Positions 21,897 to 33,309 of a stretch of 64,000 nt of DNA are shown one piece after another. Each line of letters begins with the position of its first letter. The stretch's first letter is position 1. The notes beneath the pieces were generated by a model. It was not told the DNA's origin, did not search any database, and worked only from the letters and a program-made list of their open reading frames with translations. The position numbers and the translations under genes are program-made. The DNA comes from Juglans regia (Eukaryota; Streptophyta; Magnoliopsida; Fagales; Juglandaceae): assembly GCF_001411555.2 (NCBI RefSeq), contig NC_049907.1, positions 37,749,482 to 37,813,481 on the forward strand, written 5' to 3'.

Positions 21897-22790
21897 TCAA
21901 GCGAAATAGATCTTTTTTAGTAAGACTATCAAAAAGATCATTTTCTTTTTAGTCTTTGAAGATCTGGATTTTGTGGAAGAAGCAGTTGTTTTTCCTTTTT
22001 GTGAAGTAGTTGGTGAAGCAGAGGCCTGGATTTGGGGATATCCAGTTGAAACAAGAGAATCATAAGTGATTGCAAGAAATTCCTCTTTGTTTTGTAGATC
22101 TGGAGGAGTCTGAGGGAAATTCCTTATCACATAATCAACAATATATTGGGTATAGGGGAACCTATCCCCCCATTTTGTGAAGCAGTATCGGACCAAAATA
22201 TCGTTATGCCTTTCATAGTTCCATTTCATGATCCAGGGAATTTTGTACAATTTACAGAAATGGAGACAGTAGGAAATTTGGCCATATGTTTGTCTAATTT
22301 TGTGACAACAACATTAGTAAAGCACTTGAATGCTCGTAAGAGCATGTCAGAGAAGTTTTTAGGAATAGGGCTAATTGATCCCACCATTTGAGAAACCAAA
22401 GTTTTCCTTTAAACTTCTTGTCAAAATTAAAAATCCATGAATGACTCATATCAAATATCTGGGACAGCATGAATATGGACCAAACATCAATGTAGTCATA
22501 ATAATTATAAGAATTATCAGAATCAGCATTGCAGGGTTCCAGACTCTAGAATGAAAACGAATTATTTGTTCAGAAGAGCCTGATGAGACAATTTGTTTCA
22601 GAATGCCACCATAACCGATGTTAGAGGCATCAGCTTCAACAACTTTAAATGACTCAGAAGTAGCGATACCAAGGCACGGGAGAGTTTTGACATGTGCTTT
22701 GATTTTTCTTATTAGATTAGTGTGAATTTCTAATCAAGCAGGAGATTTTGTTGTAGTCGTTTGAATAATAGACGACATTGTTTCCTCATA
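21897..22790 (-). pseudogene. caulimovirid RNase H and C-terminal region remnants
   Basis: The 21897-22250 frame and the broken stretch 22250-22790 follow the reverse transcriptase directly. The C-terminal part ends in a Ser/Thr/Lys-rich tail. RNase H motifs are degraded by stops and I place the domain mainly by position. Confidence 0.5.
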
Positions 22791-23519
22791 TCCTAGTAGA
22801 ATTTGGTAACATAATTAAGAGAACTAATGAATCTTTATAACTGGCTTTTGTCAAGAATGACATTAGGAAATTTGTCAGCAAATTCAATGGCCTGACTGAT
22901 GGGTCTGATTTTGCCTTCAGAAATATCATATCCAAGGAATCTAATCTTGGTTTGGAACAATTTGATTGTTTTAGCAGAAACAACCAAACCATTTAATCTA
23001 ATGATGTCTAGGAACGAGTTTAAATGTTTCCAGTGATCATCAATAGATTTGAAAAATACAAGGACATCGTCTATGTAGATAATGGTGAAATGGGTGAATG
23101 AATTGAAGATATCATTCATGATACTTTTTGAATTCACTATGGGCATTTTTTATACCAAAATGCATCACATTCCACTTGTAGTGACCAAAATGAGTATTAA
23201 AAGCAGTCTTATACCTGTTTGACTCAACTATCTGGATTTGTCAAAATCCTGACTTTAGGTCAAATTTGGATAAGACAACAGCATCACTCAACCTATGAAT
23301 CAAGTCATTTTTATTGGGGATAGGATACTTAATCCACTCTAAGACTTTGTTTAAAGGTTTGTAGTTTATAACTAGGCGAGGGGTTCCTCTCTCAATCTCA
23401 GCATTTTTCTGGACATAGAAAGCAACACAAGACCAGGGGGACTTACTATGCCTGATTATTCCTTTGTTGAGTAAATAAGTGATTTCTTTTTTGTAAAATT
23501 CCAAAGTTTCACTATTCAT
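22786..23519 (-). pseudogene. caulimovirid reverse transcriptase remnant
   Basis: The 23241-23519 frame shows the fingers region ending in LSKFDLKSGF. After a frameshift near 23148 the 22835-23146 frame shows the catalytic YIDDVL box, then HWKHL and RFLGYDI. These are typical of Caulimoviridae reverse transcriptases. At least two frame breaks make it inactive. Confidence 0.88.
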
Positions 23520-23726
23520 TTAAATCGGTCGAGTTTTGGTTGGAATATTTTTTTCAGAAAAATCTTTGAAATAAGGTAAAGTAACAACATGCTTTTTTCT
23601 GTATCAAAAAGCATTGGGTAAATCAAAACAAATATCAGAAATTAAACGTTTGTTAAAATCATCAATTTTGGATTGGAGTAAAATATTGGATAATTGTTCT
23701 GAAATCTTTTTGTATTTAATTTCCTG

Positions 23727-24226
23727 TTAGGGGAAATTCAAATGTTTGGTTTTTGCTGAAATCAAAAATTTCAAATTTTTATCCGTATCAATTTCAAATC
23801 TTGAAACAAATTTAAACTTGACTTTTTGACCAAAATGATCAGTGGTAATACCATCATTTTCAGTTAAAAATGGATATAAAGATGAAATAAAAGGAATTCC
23901 TAAAATAACCTTATCAGACATATTTCTGACTATGACAGAAGGAATTTTAAAACAGACATTATCTTGGCAAATATGAGCATTATTAAGCTCATAATTGATC
24001 TTCATCTGGGATCCATTTGCCGAAAATAAGCAATCAGTAGATTTTTCAAAATATTTACTAGGTATCAATCCTTCTTGGATACAATTTAAATATGATCCGG
24101 AATCAATCATAGCAACAACAGAAAATTGAAATTCACTACAAACAATAATAGTAACTCTTGAAAACCATTTGGGAGGAATAGTATGACGGATCAAACATAT
24201 CTGATTATCAACAGCCTTTCCTTTTT
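23727..24226 (-). pseudogene. caulimovirid aspartic protease domain
   Basis: The best preserved frame of the fragment, open from about 24226 to 23727. It contains the active-site DSGS in a hydrophobic context (AMIDSGSYLN) and a second-half ILGIPF. It is open upstream to the junction at 24226, so its true N-terminus is cut off. A stop separates it from the reverse transcriptase frame. Confidence 0.75.
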
Positions 24227-25854
24227 GACTATATATATAAATATATATATATATATATCGATCATTGCTGGTCTATTTTATATATAGTATGTATCAATTT
24301 GATATAACAGTGCCTCTTCTGGATGGTTAAGCCATTCTCAAACCCTTAAAGGCGACAAATGAAAAGCCGACATGTCAACAATCTTCATCTAAATCCCATG
24401 AGCCACATTACACGATAGCAAAATCAAATTCCACTACAAAATTTTTTTGGAGGCTTAAACCACTCTCGAGTCCCCACTACCCACACCGCCGGAACCCCCT
24501 TTGCACTCCACACCGCAGCACCTCCCCAGCCAGGCAGATCTCTCTAGCCCGTCGCACCCTTCAGCCCATTGCAGCCCGTCGCACATGGTTTACATTTTCA
24601 AAACCTATTAAATTTTGTTTTGACTTCCTGTATTTTAGCCCGTTGGTGCATGCATTGTTATGTTCGATGCATTAATAGGATTGAGACTGTAATTCCAATC
24701 ATTTAGGGACTGTTTTCACTTCAATGCTTTTTTTACCTACAGATTATAAATAAAACCCAGCGCGAGGGAGAAATTCTAATGTTAGTGCATGCTTTTTTTT
24801 TCATAATCTGTCATTCTAATTTCAAAGAATTGTTATGTTTTTATCTCGTTTTTACCTACAGATTATAAATAAATAAATAAAAATAATTTATTTCCCAACA
24901 ACAACAAAAATCCCATCCTTTGCAGTGTGGCCACAAGGTTGATAAATGGAGTGTCTACGTATCACATTCTCATTGAATGTCATTTTTTATGGGAGAGCAA
25001 TGGAGCCTACAGGAAGTTATTCTCTTGATTTAATATATAAGTCATAGCTCCGTGTATGTATGTATGAATGAACACCTAAAGGGTTTCTACAGCAAACTTT
25101 TGATACACGTATATGGAGCCACTTAAAGGCAGTAGTGGCTCAATAGTCCTTGGGTTACTCTAAGCGGTTTGGCAATAGATATTGGGTTTGAATCCAAACA
25201 TGGAACCGCTTAAGGATTCATTGAGTTCTATAGTGGAGATGGGGTCTAAATCCTGGCTCAAACCTAACTTGAGGAACACCTACGGTTTCCCACTGTCTAG
25301 GCTAGGCCTGCTCCCCCCACATCTGGCCCACCCATCACATTCGCCCGGCCCAAGCGGATGAGCAAGCTTTTTAAGCAGATAAGAAGCCGAGTGCGAGGGG
25401 CCACCTGCTCGCCCCGCATATCTTGGTGTAAAAGAGAAAAAATCCTAATTTATTTCCTCAACTGTCTTCTCTCTTAATCCTTCCCTCCGTTCAACTACAT
25501 CTCTCAATATCTTCTCTCTTCTGCATCTCCTCCTTTGTTGCTGGTCTCAATCCCGAATCAATGCAACACGTCGTCTCCTCCTCCCCCTCTTCTTATTCTT
25601 CTCCTCTGGGCCATAGATTTCTGCATACACCCACCGCCACGATTGGTTGTGGTTCTCTGCTCAGACCCACGGCCACAACTGACCATGGTTCTTTGCTCCA
25701 AGTCACAGCGCGATTGTGGGTTTGTTCCGAGAACCACGACCATATGATTGGCTAGGTTTGGTTCGGTCTCCGTTGGTTAATCGATATGGATTTTGGTTGG
25801 TTGGTTGATTTTGATTTGGTTGGATTTAAATCTGTTTGAATTTGGGAGCGACCA
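24227..25854. other. intergenic, possibly an older broken hAT leader at its right end
   Basis: (AT)n at 24230-24260, then unrecognised sequence. From about 25300 the GC content rises (GCCCGGCCCAAGCGG and CTGCTCGCCCCGC), followed by a CT-rich leader-like stretch at 25440-25530. That resembles the ends and leader of the hAT element that follows, so it could be a fragment of a related element. The ORFs at 25535-25755 have no known domain. Confidence 0.35.
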
Positions 25855-26548
25855 AGCCACGGTAGGGGTGGGCAGTGGGGTCCCCCCCCCGCTGCCTCGC
25901 CCCGCCCCCGTGTGGCGGGGCGAACCACCCCGTCCGGCCGATGTGGGGAGCGGGGCCACCCGCCCGCATCTGGGCCTCTCTCCAGGGGTGGGGGCGGGGG
26001 CGGGATGGGGACCCCCGCCCCTCCCTGGATATATATATTATATATTTATATATAAAGGCATGAAACGACATGCCTGGGTTTATAACAAAATCCTACCCCC
26101 CGGCCCCCCCTCCCGATTCCCTCCCTCGCTCAGTGCTCACTTCTTCTTCTTCCTGCTACAACTCTCAGTCTCTCCCTCTCTCTGCGTTCTCGACGTCGCA
26201 CCCAGCCACTCAGTCCGTCTCTCTACATCGTCATCCCCTTCAATGTCATCGTCGCACGAGTCACACCCGGTCCCTCTCTCTGCATCTCCGTCACCGAAGA
26301 TCCGAAGGTAAGAAACCTAAATTCAAAATTTTATTTTTTTTTGTTATTTATATTTTTAATGGAGATTGGAGGAAGGATGGGGTTTATCGGAGATGGAGGA
26401 TGGGATTTTTGTGAATTGTGTGCTGCGGAGCTTAGATTGTGCATGTGTTTGAACTTTGAATGAGTCTGTGCATGTGAATTCTTTTTGTTTTCTGTAATTA
26501 TTTTTTTTTTTATTTATACTTTAAAGAGTGCCATATTATTTGTATTTA

Positions 26549-26758
26549 AGACTCTAATTAATTCGGATTGGAACCCTAAATTAATTTAGGGCTCCAATCC
26601 GAAACCCTAAATTAATTTAGGGGTTTCAACTTTCAATCTTTGAAATCCCTAAATTAATTTAGGGTTTCGAAATACCCTAAATTAATTTAGGGGTTTCAAT
26701 CTTTGCAACCCCTAAATTAATTTAGGGCTCCAATGATCCAATCTGAATTAATTAGACT
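26549..26758. repeat. inverted-repeat element with five telomere-box palindromes
   Basis: Ends match as inverted repeats (left CTAATTAATTCGGATTGGA; right complement CTAATTAATTCAGATTGGA). Inside, the 18-bp palindrome CCCTAAATTAATTTAGGG occurs at 26574, 26605, 26647, 26675 and 26710. Each half is a telo-box (CCCTAAA). It lies in the leader intron of the hAT transposase. Confidence 0.8.
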
Positions 26759-27666
26759 ATGTAAATGTTTGTAAACGTTTGTTGCTCACTAATTACAGAC
26801 TTAAATTAAATGTTCTGATCTGAATGTTTGTAAATGTTTAATTCCCCCTAAAAATCTAAAGTAAATGTTTGTAAATGTTTGTTCCAATCTGAAAATCTAC
26901 ATCTTCCCATCAGGTTAAACTATTAGAATAAATGATGATTTCACACTCCCGGCCCACCTCAAAAAGAAATTCAAAAAAAAGATTAAAGGATAAAAAAAAA
27001 TACAGATACTTAGGTACTGCATGGCTATTAAGTCGAAGGGAAATTAACATACATCTTGATAGAAATTAAAATGGTATTAATGGATTGATCATCATGTAGT
27101 TAATTAGTTAGTAATTAATTGTGACCATAAGTAATCTCACACACACGAAGCAATACCATTTTTAAGTTGTTTAATTAAATTTTATAACTAAGTAGTGCAT
27201 GCAATTTATGATCATGAGCAATATATGTATGCATTAATCAATAAAATTGGGACCTTAAATATTGTGAGTTAAGAAGAGAGGACCACTCCTAGTACTAGTC
27301 CCTTTTAGGACCATATGCCTCTAGTTGTCTTAACTTTCTCATCCCTATACACCATTCCTTTAGTTTATTTTATTTTTTAATCTTTTTTTCATTGTGTAGC
27401 TTTCTGTTTTATATTGAAAAACTACATTATGCAAGTTGGTGCGGAAGATATAAGATTTGATTTGCAAATTAAGATTTTTCTTATAAATCAAATACTATCA
27501 TATTAGCAGTGTGGAGCATATATGTATCTTCCACAGGACTGACTTGCAAGTAGAATAACTCATATATACCATATATGTATATATATACACACATACATAT
27601 ATACAATAGTAGTAGTAGGACAATACTATGAGTCATGACCTTCCAATCTGAATATTTGTAAATGTT

Positions 27667-27669
<3 letters not shown>

Positions 27670-27700
<31 letters not shown>
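27670..27700. repeat. (AT)n microsatellite
   Basis: Uninterrupted TA dinucleotides followed by a short (CA)n. Similar long tracts in the window lie at 14967, 15150 and 45443. Confidence 0.9.
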
Positions 27701-27708
<8 letters not shown>

Positions 27709-27980
27709 TATACATATCTTCCAGGTGAATGTTTGTAAATGTTTAATCCAACTTTTTTTTATGTTCATTATATAGTTGTTATGCTTATAGTCTTTCAAGT
27801 CTAAGAAACTATATTGTTAATATACTTTATTACATTTATAACCAAAGTACTCAATATATATATTTATATATATATATATATGAATGTCAAGTGATACTTT
27901 TTTTTATTCTGCTTTTTTTTATGTTCATTATATAGTTGTTATGTTTTCTATAATTTCAGGTTTCTTGTTTGCTTGAGTTC

Positions 27981-30252
27981 ATGGATATATCAGTAGATTC
28001 TAGTGTGAGCTCTCCTTTCCAGGCCAATGGCACCCCTACACCTACACCTATACCTACCCCTCCTACTCATACCCCTACCCCTAGTCCTACGGCACCTTGC
28101 CCCACCCCCAAGCCCAGCAAGAAACCTGCTTCAATAGTTTTGAGTCATTTCACCAAACTAGAGGGTGGTGACTCAAGTAACCCCCAAGCCAAGTGTAACC
28201 ATTGTGGGAAAATTTATGGATGTCACTATAGGAAACATGGCACCTCACAATTAAAGATGCACTTAGAAGAGCAATGCAAAAAAAGTCCAATATTAAGATC
28301 ATTACAAGAGAAAAACCAATCTAGACTAGAAATTGGACTTCAAAAAATGGCGGATGGGACTAGTGGGGGTACAACTTTGAGGGGGTATACTAAGTATGAT
28401 CGCGATGAGTGTAGAAGACACCTACCTCGTATGGTCATAATGGACGAGCTACATTTTCAAATTGTTGACAGGAAAGGGTTCCAAGCGTATTCTCGCTACT
28501 TGGAACCAAGGTTTAATATTCTTTCTCGCCACACGGTGGCAAAGGATGTAAAAAAATATTTTTACATTGAAAATGAAAAGTTGAGGGGTCAATTGGCGGA
28601 TCAATTTGTTTGTCTCACTACTGACACTTGGACATCGATCCAAAATTTTAATTATATGTCTTTGACTGTGCATTTTATTGATTGTCATTGGACATTGCAA
28701 AAGAAAATTATAAAATTTTGTAAAATCAACGATCATAAGGGTAAGACAATTGGGAAGGCCTTGGAGGCCGCAATAAAAGAGTGGGGTTTGACTCGAGTTG
28801 TTACAGTCACAATCGATAATGCCTCGTCTAACGATGTTGCATTGAGACATCTGAAAACCTATCTTAGATAGGCAAATAAGACACTCATGGGTGGTGAGTG
28901 TCTGCATGTGAGATGTGCGGCACATATTCTGAATTTGATTGTCATTGATGGTTTGAGGGATCTTCATGACTCGATTGCTTCGGTTTTGGACTGTTGTGAG
29001 ATGGGTGAGATCTTCTCCTTCGAGGTTGGAGAAATTCAAGGTTGTTGTGAGATCTGCGGGTCTAACATCTAAGAAGGGTCTTTGTACTGATATGCCTACA
29101 CAATGGAACTCAACATTTCTGATGTTGGAGGCAGCCCAAGAATATAGGCTGGCATTTGCATTATCAGGTGACGAAGACATCCAATATGTTAAATATTTTG
29201 ATAATCACGGTGGATTAGGGAAACCCGTAGATGATGATTGGGAAATTGTAGCTATTTTTGTAGAATTTTTTAGGCTTTTTTACAATGTCACAACGAGACT
29301 ATCCGGAACTTTGTACCCTACATCCAATGTTGTATGTCAGCAAATATGTTGGGACCGATAAAAGAAGAATTAGATTACATGGTCGCGGGTGATCACATTA
29401 GGCTGCGGGAGATGAGATTGATTATGAGGACAAAGTACGACAAGTATTGGGGAGATTTAACTAGGACTAATATTTTGTTATATGTAGCTGTCATCTTTGA
29501 CCCGAGGTATAAGTTAGATGACATGATATTTGGATTGGGCCTTGCATACAGGCAAGTATGGGCGGAGCTTATTGCAGCAAGGGTTCGAGAAACCCTTTCT
29601 AGATTATTTGATGAGTTTTCCACTCTACGGAGTGGTAATATTGCGGCACCTACACCTACCCCCTCAGCCTCAGGCTCACAGTTTCCTGAAGTCGAGGTTG
29701 GAAAAGGCGTAGATTGGAGTCAGGTGAGAGGTATGAGCAGACCCCCTTCCTCCGGAGTTCTGTAGAGGCTCAGTCAGAGATAGACAAATACTTAGCAGCA
29801 GAGATTCTACCATTTTCACGAGATTTCGATATATTAAGTTGGTGGAAAGTGAATGCCGTGAAGTATCCCATCCTTGGAGAGATAGCCTGCACACTTTTGG
29901 CCATCCATGTTAGCACAGTAGCCTCAGAGTCGGCCTTTAGCACCGGAGGACGTGTATTAGATTCATTTTGGAGTTCATTAGCTCCTGCCACTGTGGAGGC
30001 TTTGATTTGCACGCATAATTGGATCAAGAGAACTCCAATTCATGTTCCGGATGTTCTTGAGTATGAGAAGGCCGACATCGAGGAGGAAGGTGATGATCAG
30101 TCTGGATTTGGTATTTATTTTAATTTCATTTTCTAATTTCTTATTTTTATTTATTTATTTTCATTTAATTGGTATTCATTAATTTGATTTCAAATTTAAT
30201 ACTTATAGTGATACATGAGACAGCGTCTACGGCTACCTCCGATGCAGTATGA
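27981..30252 (+). pseudogene. hAT transposase, BED zinc finger (RICESLEEPER-like), disrupted
   Basis: The start at 27981 follows a spliced leader. A proline/threonine-rich N-terminus is followed by a BED finger (SHFTKL, CNHCGKIYGC, H-x5-C ending at EEQC) at about residues 50-95. Then come the RNase-H-like core (FVCLTTDTWTSIQNFNYMSL, VTVTIDNASSND, RCAAHILNLIV, TQWNSTFLML, IFDPRYKL) and the C-terminal dimerisation domain (LSWWKVNAVKYPILGEIA, VASESAFSTGGRVLD). A TAG stop at 28869-28871 interrupts the frame. Frame changes are needed near 29000, near 29340 and at about 29714-29765. A last intron (30111-30208) joins a 14-codon tail ending at 30252. hAT transposases cut and paste their own element; this copy is dead. 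Confidence 0.9.
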
Positions 30253-31076
30253 CTTTGTATTGGATCCACCATTACCATGGTTTGCATAATTTCTCCCCTA
30301 ATTATTTTTTGCATTTAAAATTTTGTTTCATCTTTATAACTTTTTAATTCTAATTTGTTTTATTTTTAACTTATTAATATTTCAGGTTTTATAACTTATT
30401 AACTTTTATGATCTTGATTTTCAGTCTCACAGCAATTGACACAACTCAGTGAACTCACCGCTACGGCTCCACCCCAAGATCAAATTAGAAAATTATGATT
30501 TTGTTAATTTACAATTAATTCTAATGTTGCTACAATAGTTAATTGTACAATTTGTAATATTTATTTTTTTTAGAGTTTGTAATAGTGTAATAGTTTATTA
30601 GTTCTCTTAATTTGTATAATTGTAAACTATTTATTTTAGCATAGTGCCTTACTACCTTAGTGATGATTATTATTTAATTAGTTAATAGTTGAAACTTAAT
30701 ATCTACTTAATAGTTTAATCTATGATTATATATATATTATTTGTTTTTTGTTTTTAAATTTATATATTTTTTAATCTAAATAATGGGTTTAAAGTGACTC
30801 AAAAATGAATTATGGGCTCAAAGTGGTCCAAAAATTGATTATGGGCCATTTAGAGATCAGAAAAATGTACTGGACCGAAAGCCCAATAGGGAGATACAGG
30901 GGTGGGGATGGGTGGGGGTCCACCCCCGCACCCCGGCCAGCGGACGGGGGACCCCACCCCCGCCCATGCAGGGGTGGGGTACGGGAAAAAACTTCACACT
31001 CCTGCATATGCGGAGGCGGGAGGTGAGAGAGGGGTGATCCCGCCCCGTAGGGGCGGATATCACTCTTAAGCCACGA

Positions 31077-32686
31077 ATCTGATCATTTTCACACATGGAG
31101 AGCCATGCGCGCAGGGGGCTCAAGGGGTAGCGACTTCGACAACTACCTAAGGCCCCACCCCTAATCAAGGCCCCCAAATCGATTTTCTTATATATTTTTT
31201 GCTTTAGAGAAAAAAATGGCAACATAACAATAAAATAATAAAACCTACGCATTACACTAAAGAAAAATGTGCAAACTGTATATAAAAAGAAAAGAAAAAG
31301 TAAATTACCCAAACTGTTTTTCTAAAAAAAAGGTGACATTGGAAGCAACAAAATTAAAAAAGAAAGAACTGTCAAAACAAGAACAAAAATTATCACAACT
31401 CCCTAGTCATTTTGTCTCTCTCACTCCCGACAGCTCAAGCATTTATTCAACTTATTTTTGTCATTGGCTCTACCATTTTCATTTGTTTCTTTCATTCTCT
31501 TTCTTTTTTTTCTTTCTTTTTTTTTTTTTTTCATTTCTTATAACCTTTTTACTTTTTAGTCATAGCAGCCTTTTTTTATTTATAATTTTTTATATGAGTA
31601 ATGATACATATAATATATTTGATCATAATATATTTTACAATACATACTTTAAAATAAAAATATTTTTATAAAATAATAATATTATTATAAAGTATTTTAA
31701 AAAAATACCTTTATTTTAAAATATAATTTTATAATGTATTATGAAAAGTTATGTACTTATTCTTTTCATATATCTCCAACCCCATTCTCTCACTTTATAC
31801 AATTAATTTATCTCATTTTCTTTTTCATTCTTTAGCAGATTTTTATTTCTGTTACAACCTTTTTGCATCTCAAAAATCAGAATAATGATTTTTAAAGAAG
31901 CTTCAAAACTATATATTTGATACAATATGCATCTTATTATTATATTAAAATCCAAAAATAAATAAAATTTTATCTTAGGCTTCAATTTAAATTGAGTTGC
32001 CCCAGCATACGTTGTGGCTCTCTATGCGTGATTTAGATTAATGGTGGCATATATATAGGAGCGGGCCGGGGATACAGCCGGTGGACTGAGCCACCCATCT
32101 GCATGTCGAACAAACGGGGCTAGGGAATATATAATAGAGGCGGGGACGAGGTGCGGGGGGCAAAAATGACTCCCCATCCAAGCAGGGTTGGAGTGCGGGA
32201 AGGGTACGGTGGCTACTCGACTGTGTACAGCGGGTTGCACCCATAGTCCTAAGCTCCTTCTATTAGGCTAATTCCAGGCATTAATGGGTAGTGTGCTATA
32301 TATCATGGTGGGAGACCCCACCTCTAGTTGCTACCTCCTACATTTTTGTACTCTAGAAGAAAAAAAAAAAAAAAAAGATTAATTGGTCATGTAAATCGAT
32401 CATAACCCTCTCAATGACTAATTAAATGTTTTACAATTTTTTTACGCGAGAGTTTAAGCTCAAACGTACACCATGCATGGATCATAACAACATGGTGCGC
32501 AAAATATGGTTGCCAAAATAAGCTAGCTAGCTAGAAAGAAGACGGATCGATCATAAACAACAAATAATTAATTACTATAGATATTATTGCTTGTGCTTAA
32601 TTCTTGGCCAATTAGCAATAATAATGCATGCATATATAGTCGTAGAATGCATGATTTCATGAGTGAGTACGTAGTCGATCAACAAA
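31077..32686. other. intergenic, AT-rich, with a GC-rich hAT-like patch
   Basis: 31100-31200 and 32055-32240 are GC-rich islands with GGGG-type motifs resembling hAT subterminal sequence, perhaps remnants of non-autonomous copies. The rest is AT-rich with T and A tracts. ORFs at 31267-31671 and 32022-32244 are low complexity or lie in these patches and have no domain. Confidence 0.4.
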
Positions 32687-32984
32687 CTAGTGACCCGGGA
32701 CGCTAGGACTAGGTGATCCTGATGGCAACCGTTGAAGCCAATTATAACCCATGGTATGCTTTGCCTTCTCGTAAACAGTCGAGTATTTCAGCAAGTGATC
32801 ATCATTTGCAGCAGTACTACTAGTACTGGCAATAATAATTTTATCATCCTCATTCAACATGCATGAGTACTCTGGTCGTTGCTTCTACCCGGCCATTAGT
32901 GTGGCACAAAATCATGGCCACCAAGATCATGACGTCAACGGTCATCCAAATGGCCGTGCCGGTGGTACTCTTCCGGAAACTCAT
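32687..32984 (-). pseudogene. PIP-family peptide precursor (copy 3), frameshifted
   Basis: On the minus strand the ATG at 32984 opens MSFRKSTT and a hydrophobic signal sequence, then RVEATTRVLMH. The frame then hits TGA at about 32847. The next frame restores EDD, then YSTVYEKAKHTMGYNWLQRLP and the C-terminus SGSPSPSVPGH, ending at the TAG at 32687-32689. So one small indel near 32850-32865 splits the precursor. The end is also longer than the family motif (an extra serine, and valine for glycine). Its promoter block and TATA-like TTATATATAC (about 33183-33194) remain. Sequencing error is possible but the altered motif argues for decay. Confidence 0.78.
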
Positions 32985-33282
32985 GATGATGATCTTAATT
33001 TGAAAATGCTGCCAATTAAGTACTACGTTGCGCTGAGATATCTGAGTATATAGTACGTATATGGACTATATTTTTCTTTTCCCTCGAGGAAAAAAGCTTA
33101 ATATGTGTGATTTGAAAATAACTAAGACGTTGCTTGTTTTGTCATGTACATGTGTAAGCTGAAAATATGAACGTGTAAGATACGTATATATAAGTAGAGA
33201 AGAGTTTGTAAGTACGTAGGACTCTTCTTGGAATACTCGATCGAGGTTTTCTTTTTTTTTTAATTAAGGGGTTTTTAGGAGG

Positions 33283-33305
33283 TAACGTATTGACCAAGTA
33301 CTTTG
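33283..33305 (-). promoter_or_regulatory. conserved W-box promoter block, PIP copy 3
   Basis: TAACGTATTGACCAAGTACTTTG (plus strand), the most diverged of the five blocks, about 300 bp upstream of the start. The G-box-like ACGTG has become ACGTA while TTGACC is kept. Confidence 0.5.
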
Positions 33306-33309
33306 AATA

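Larger units (their letters stand above)
20285..24226 (-). mobile_element. endogenous caulimovirid (pararetrovirus) fragment, decayed
   Basis: Minus-strand order: aspartic protease, reverse transcriptase, RNase H region, a C-terminal region, a promoter-like TATAAAAGG, a tRNA-Met primer site, then the beginning of the first open frame. There are no LTRs. Polyprotein 3' parts followed by primer site and polyprotein start is the order expected of an opened circular caulimovirid genome, not of an LTR element. Frames are interrupted at many points (between protease and RT, within RT at about 23148, in RNase H, and by a stop in the first frame at 20426). Coat and movement domains are mostly absent. 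It is bounded on the right by an (AT)n run from about 24228 and on the left near 20285. It is an inert fossil. Confidence 0.82.
26090..27959 (+). other. hAT transposase leader exon and leader intron
   Basis: A CT-rich leader (about 26095-26307) ends at AAG|GTAAGAAA (donor 26308). An acceptor ATTTCAG at 27953-27959 precedes the transposase ATG at 27981, giving a 1652-bp leader intron. Within the intron AATGTTTGTAAATGTTT recurs several times (26820-26880, 27650, 27730), and TTTATGTTCATTATATAGTT is repeated at about 27760 and 27920. Confidence 0.55.
25863..31068 (+). mobile_element. hAT transposon, 5.2 kb, with broken transposase
   Basis: Left end TAGGGGTG, right end complement TAAGAGTG (6 of 8). 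Flanks AGCCACGG (25855-25862) and AGCCACGA (31069-31076) form an 8-bp target duplication with one mismatch. The terminal 150 bp on each side are extremely GC-rich with repeated GGGG(T/C)GGGG motifs, as in plant Ac/RICESLEEPER-type elements. It contains a leader exon, a 1.65-kb leader intron with a nested MITE, and a BED-finger transposase that no longer has one open frame. Confidence 0.82.

Noticed and set aside
25793..26311. Overlapping frames of 60-172 codons on both strands in GC-rich DNA
   Set aside because: They fall in the hAT terminal region and leader. Proline/glycine-rich content comes from G and C runs, not from a conserved protein.
28449..29180. 243-codon open frame on the minus strand
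   Set aside because: It lies wholly opposite the hAT transposase exon, has no recognisable domain, and the plus strand shows clear family motifs.
31267..31671. 134-codon frame, strongly hydrophobic
   Set aside because: The hydrophobic part is a translated T-rich tract (many Phe/Ser). No conserved features.
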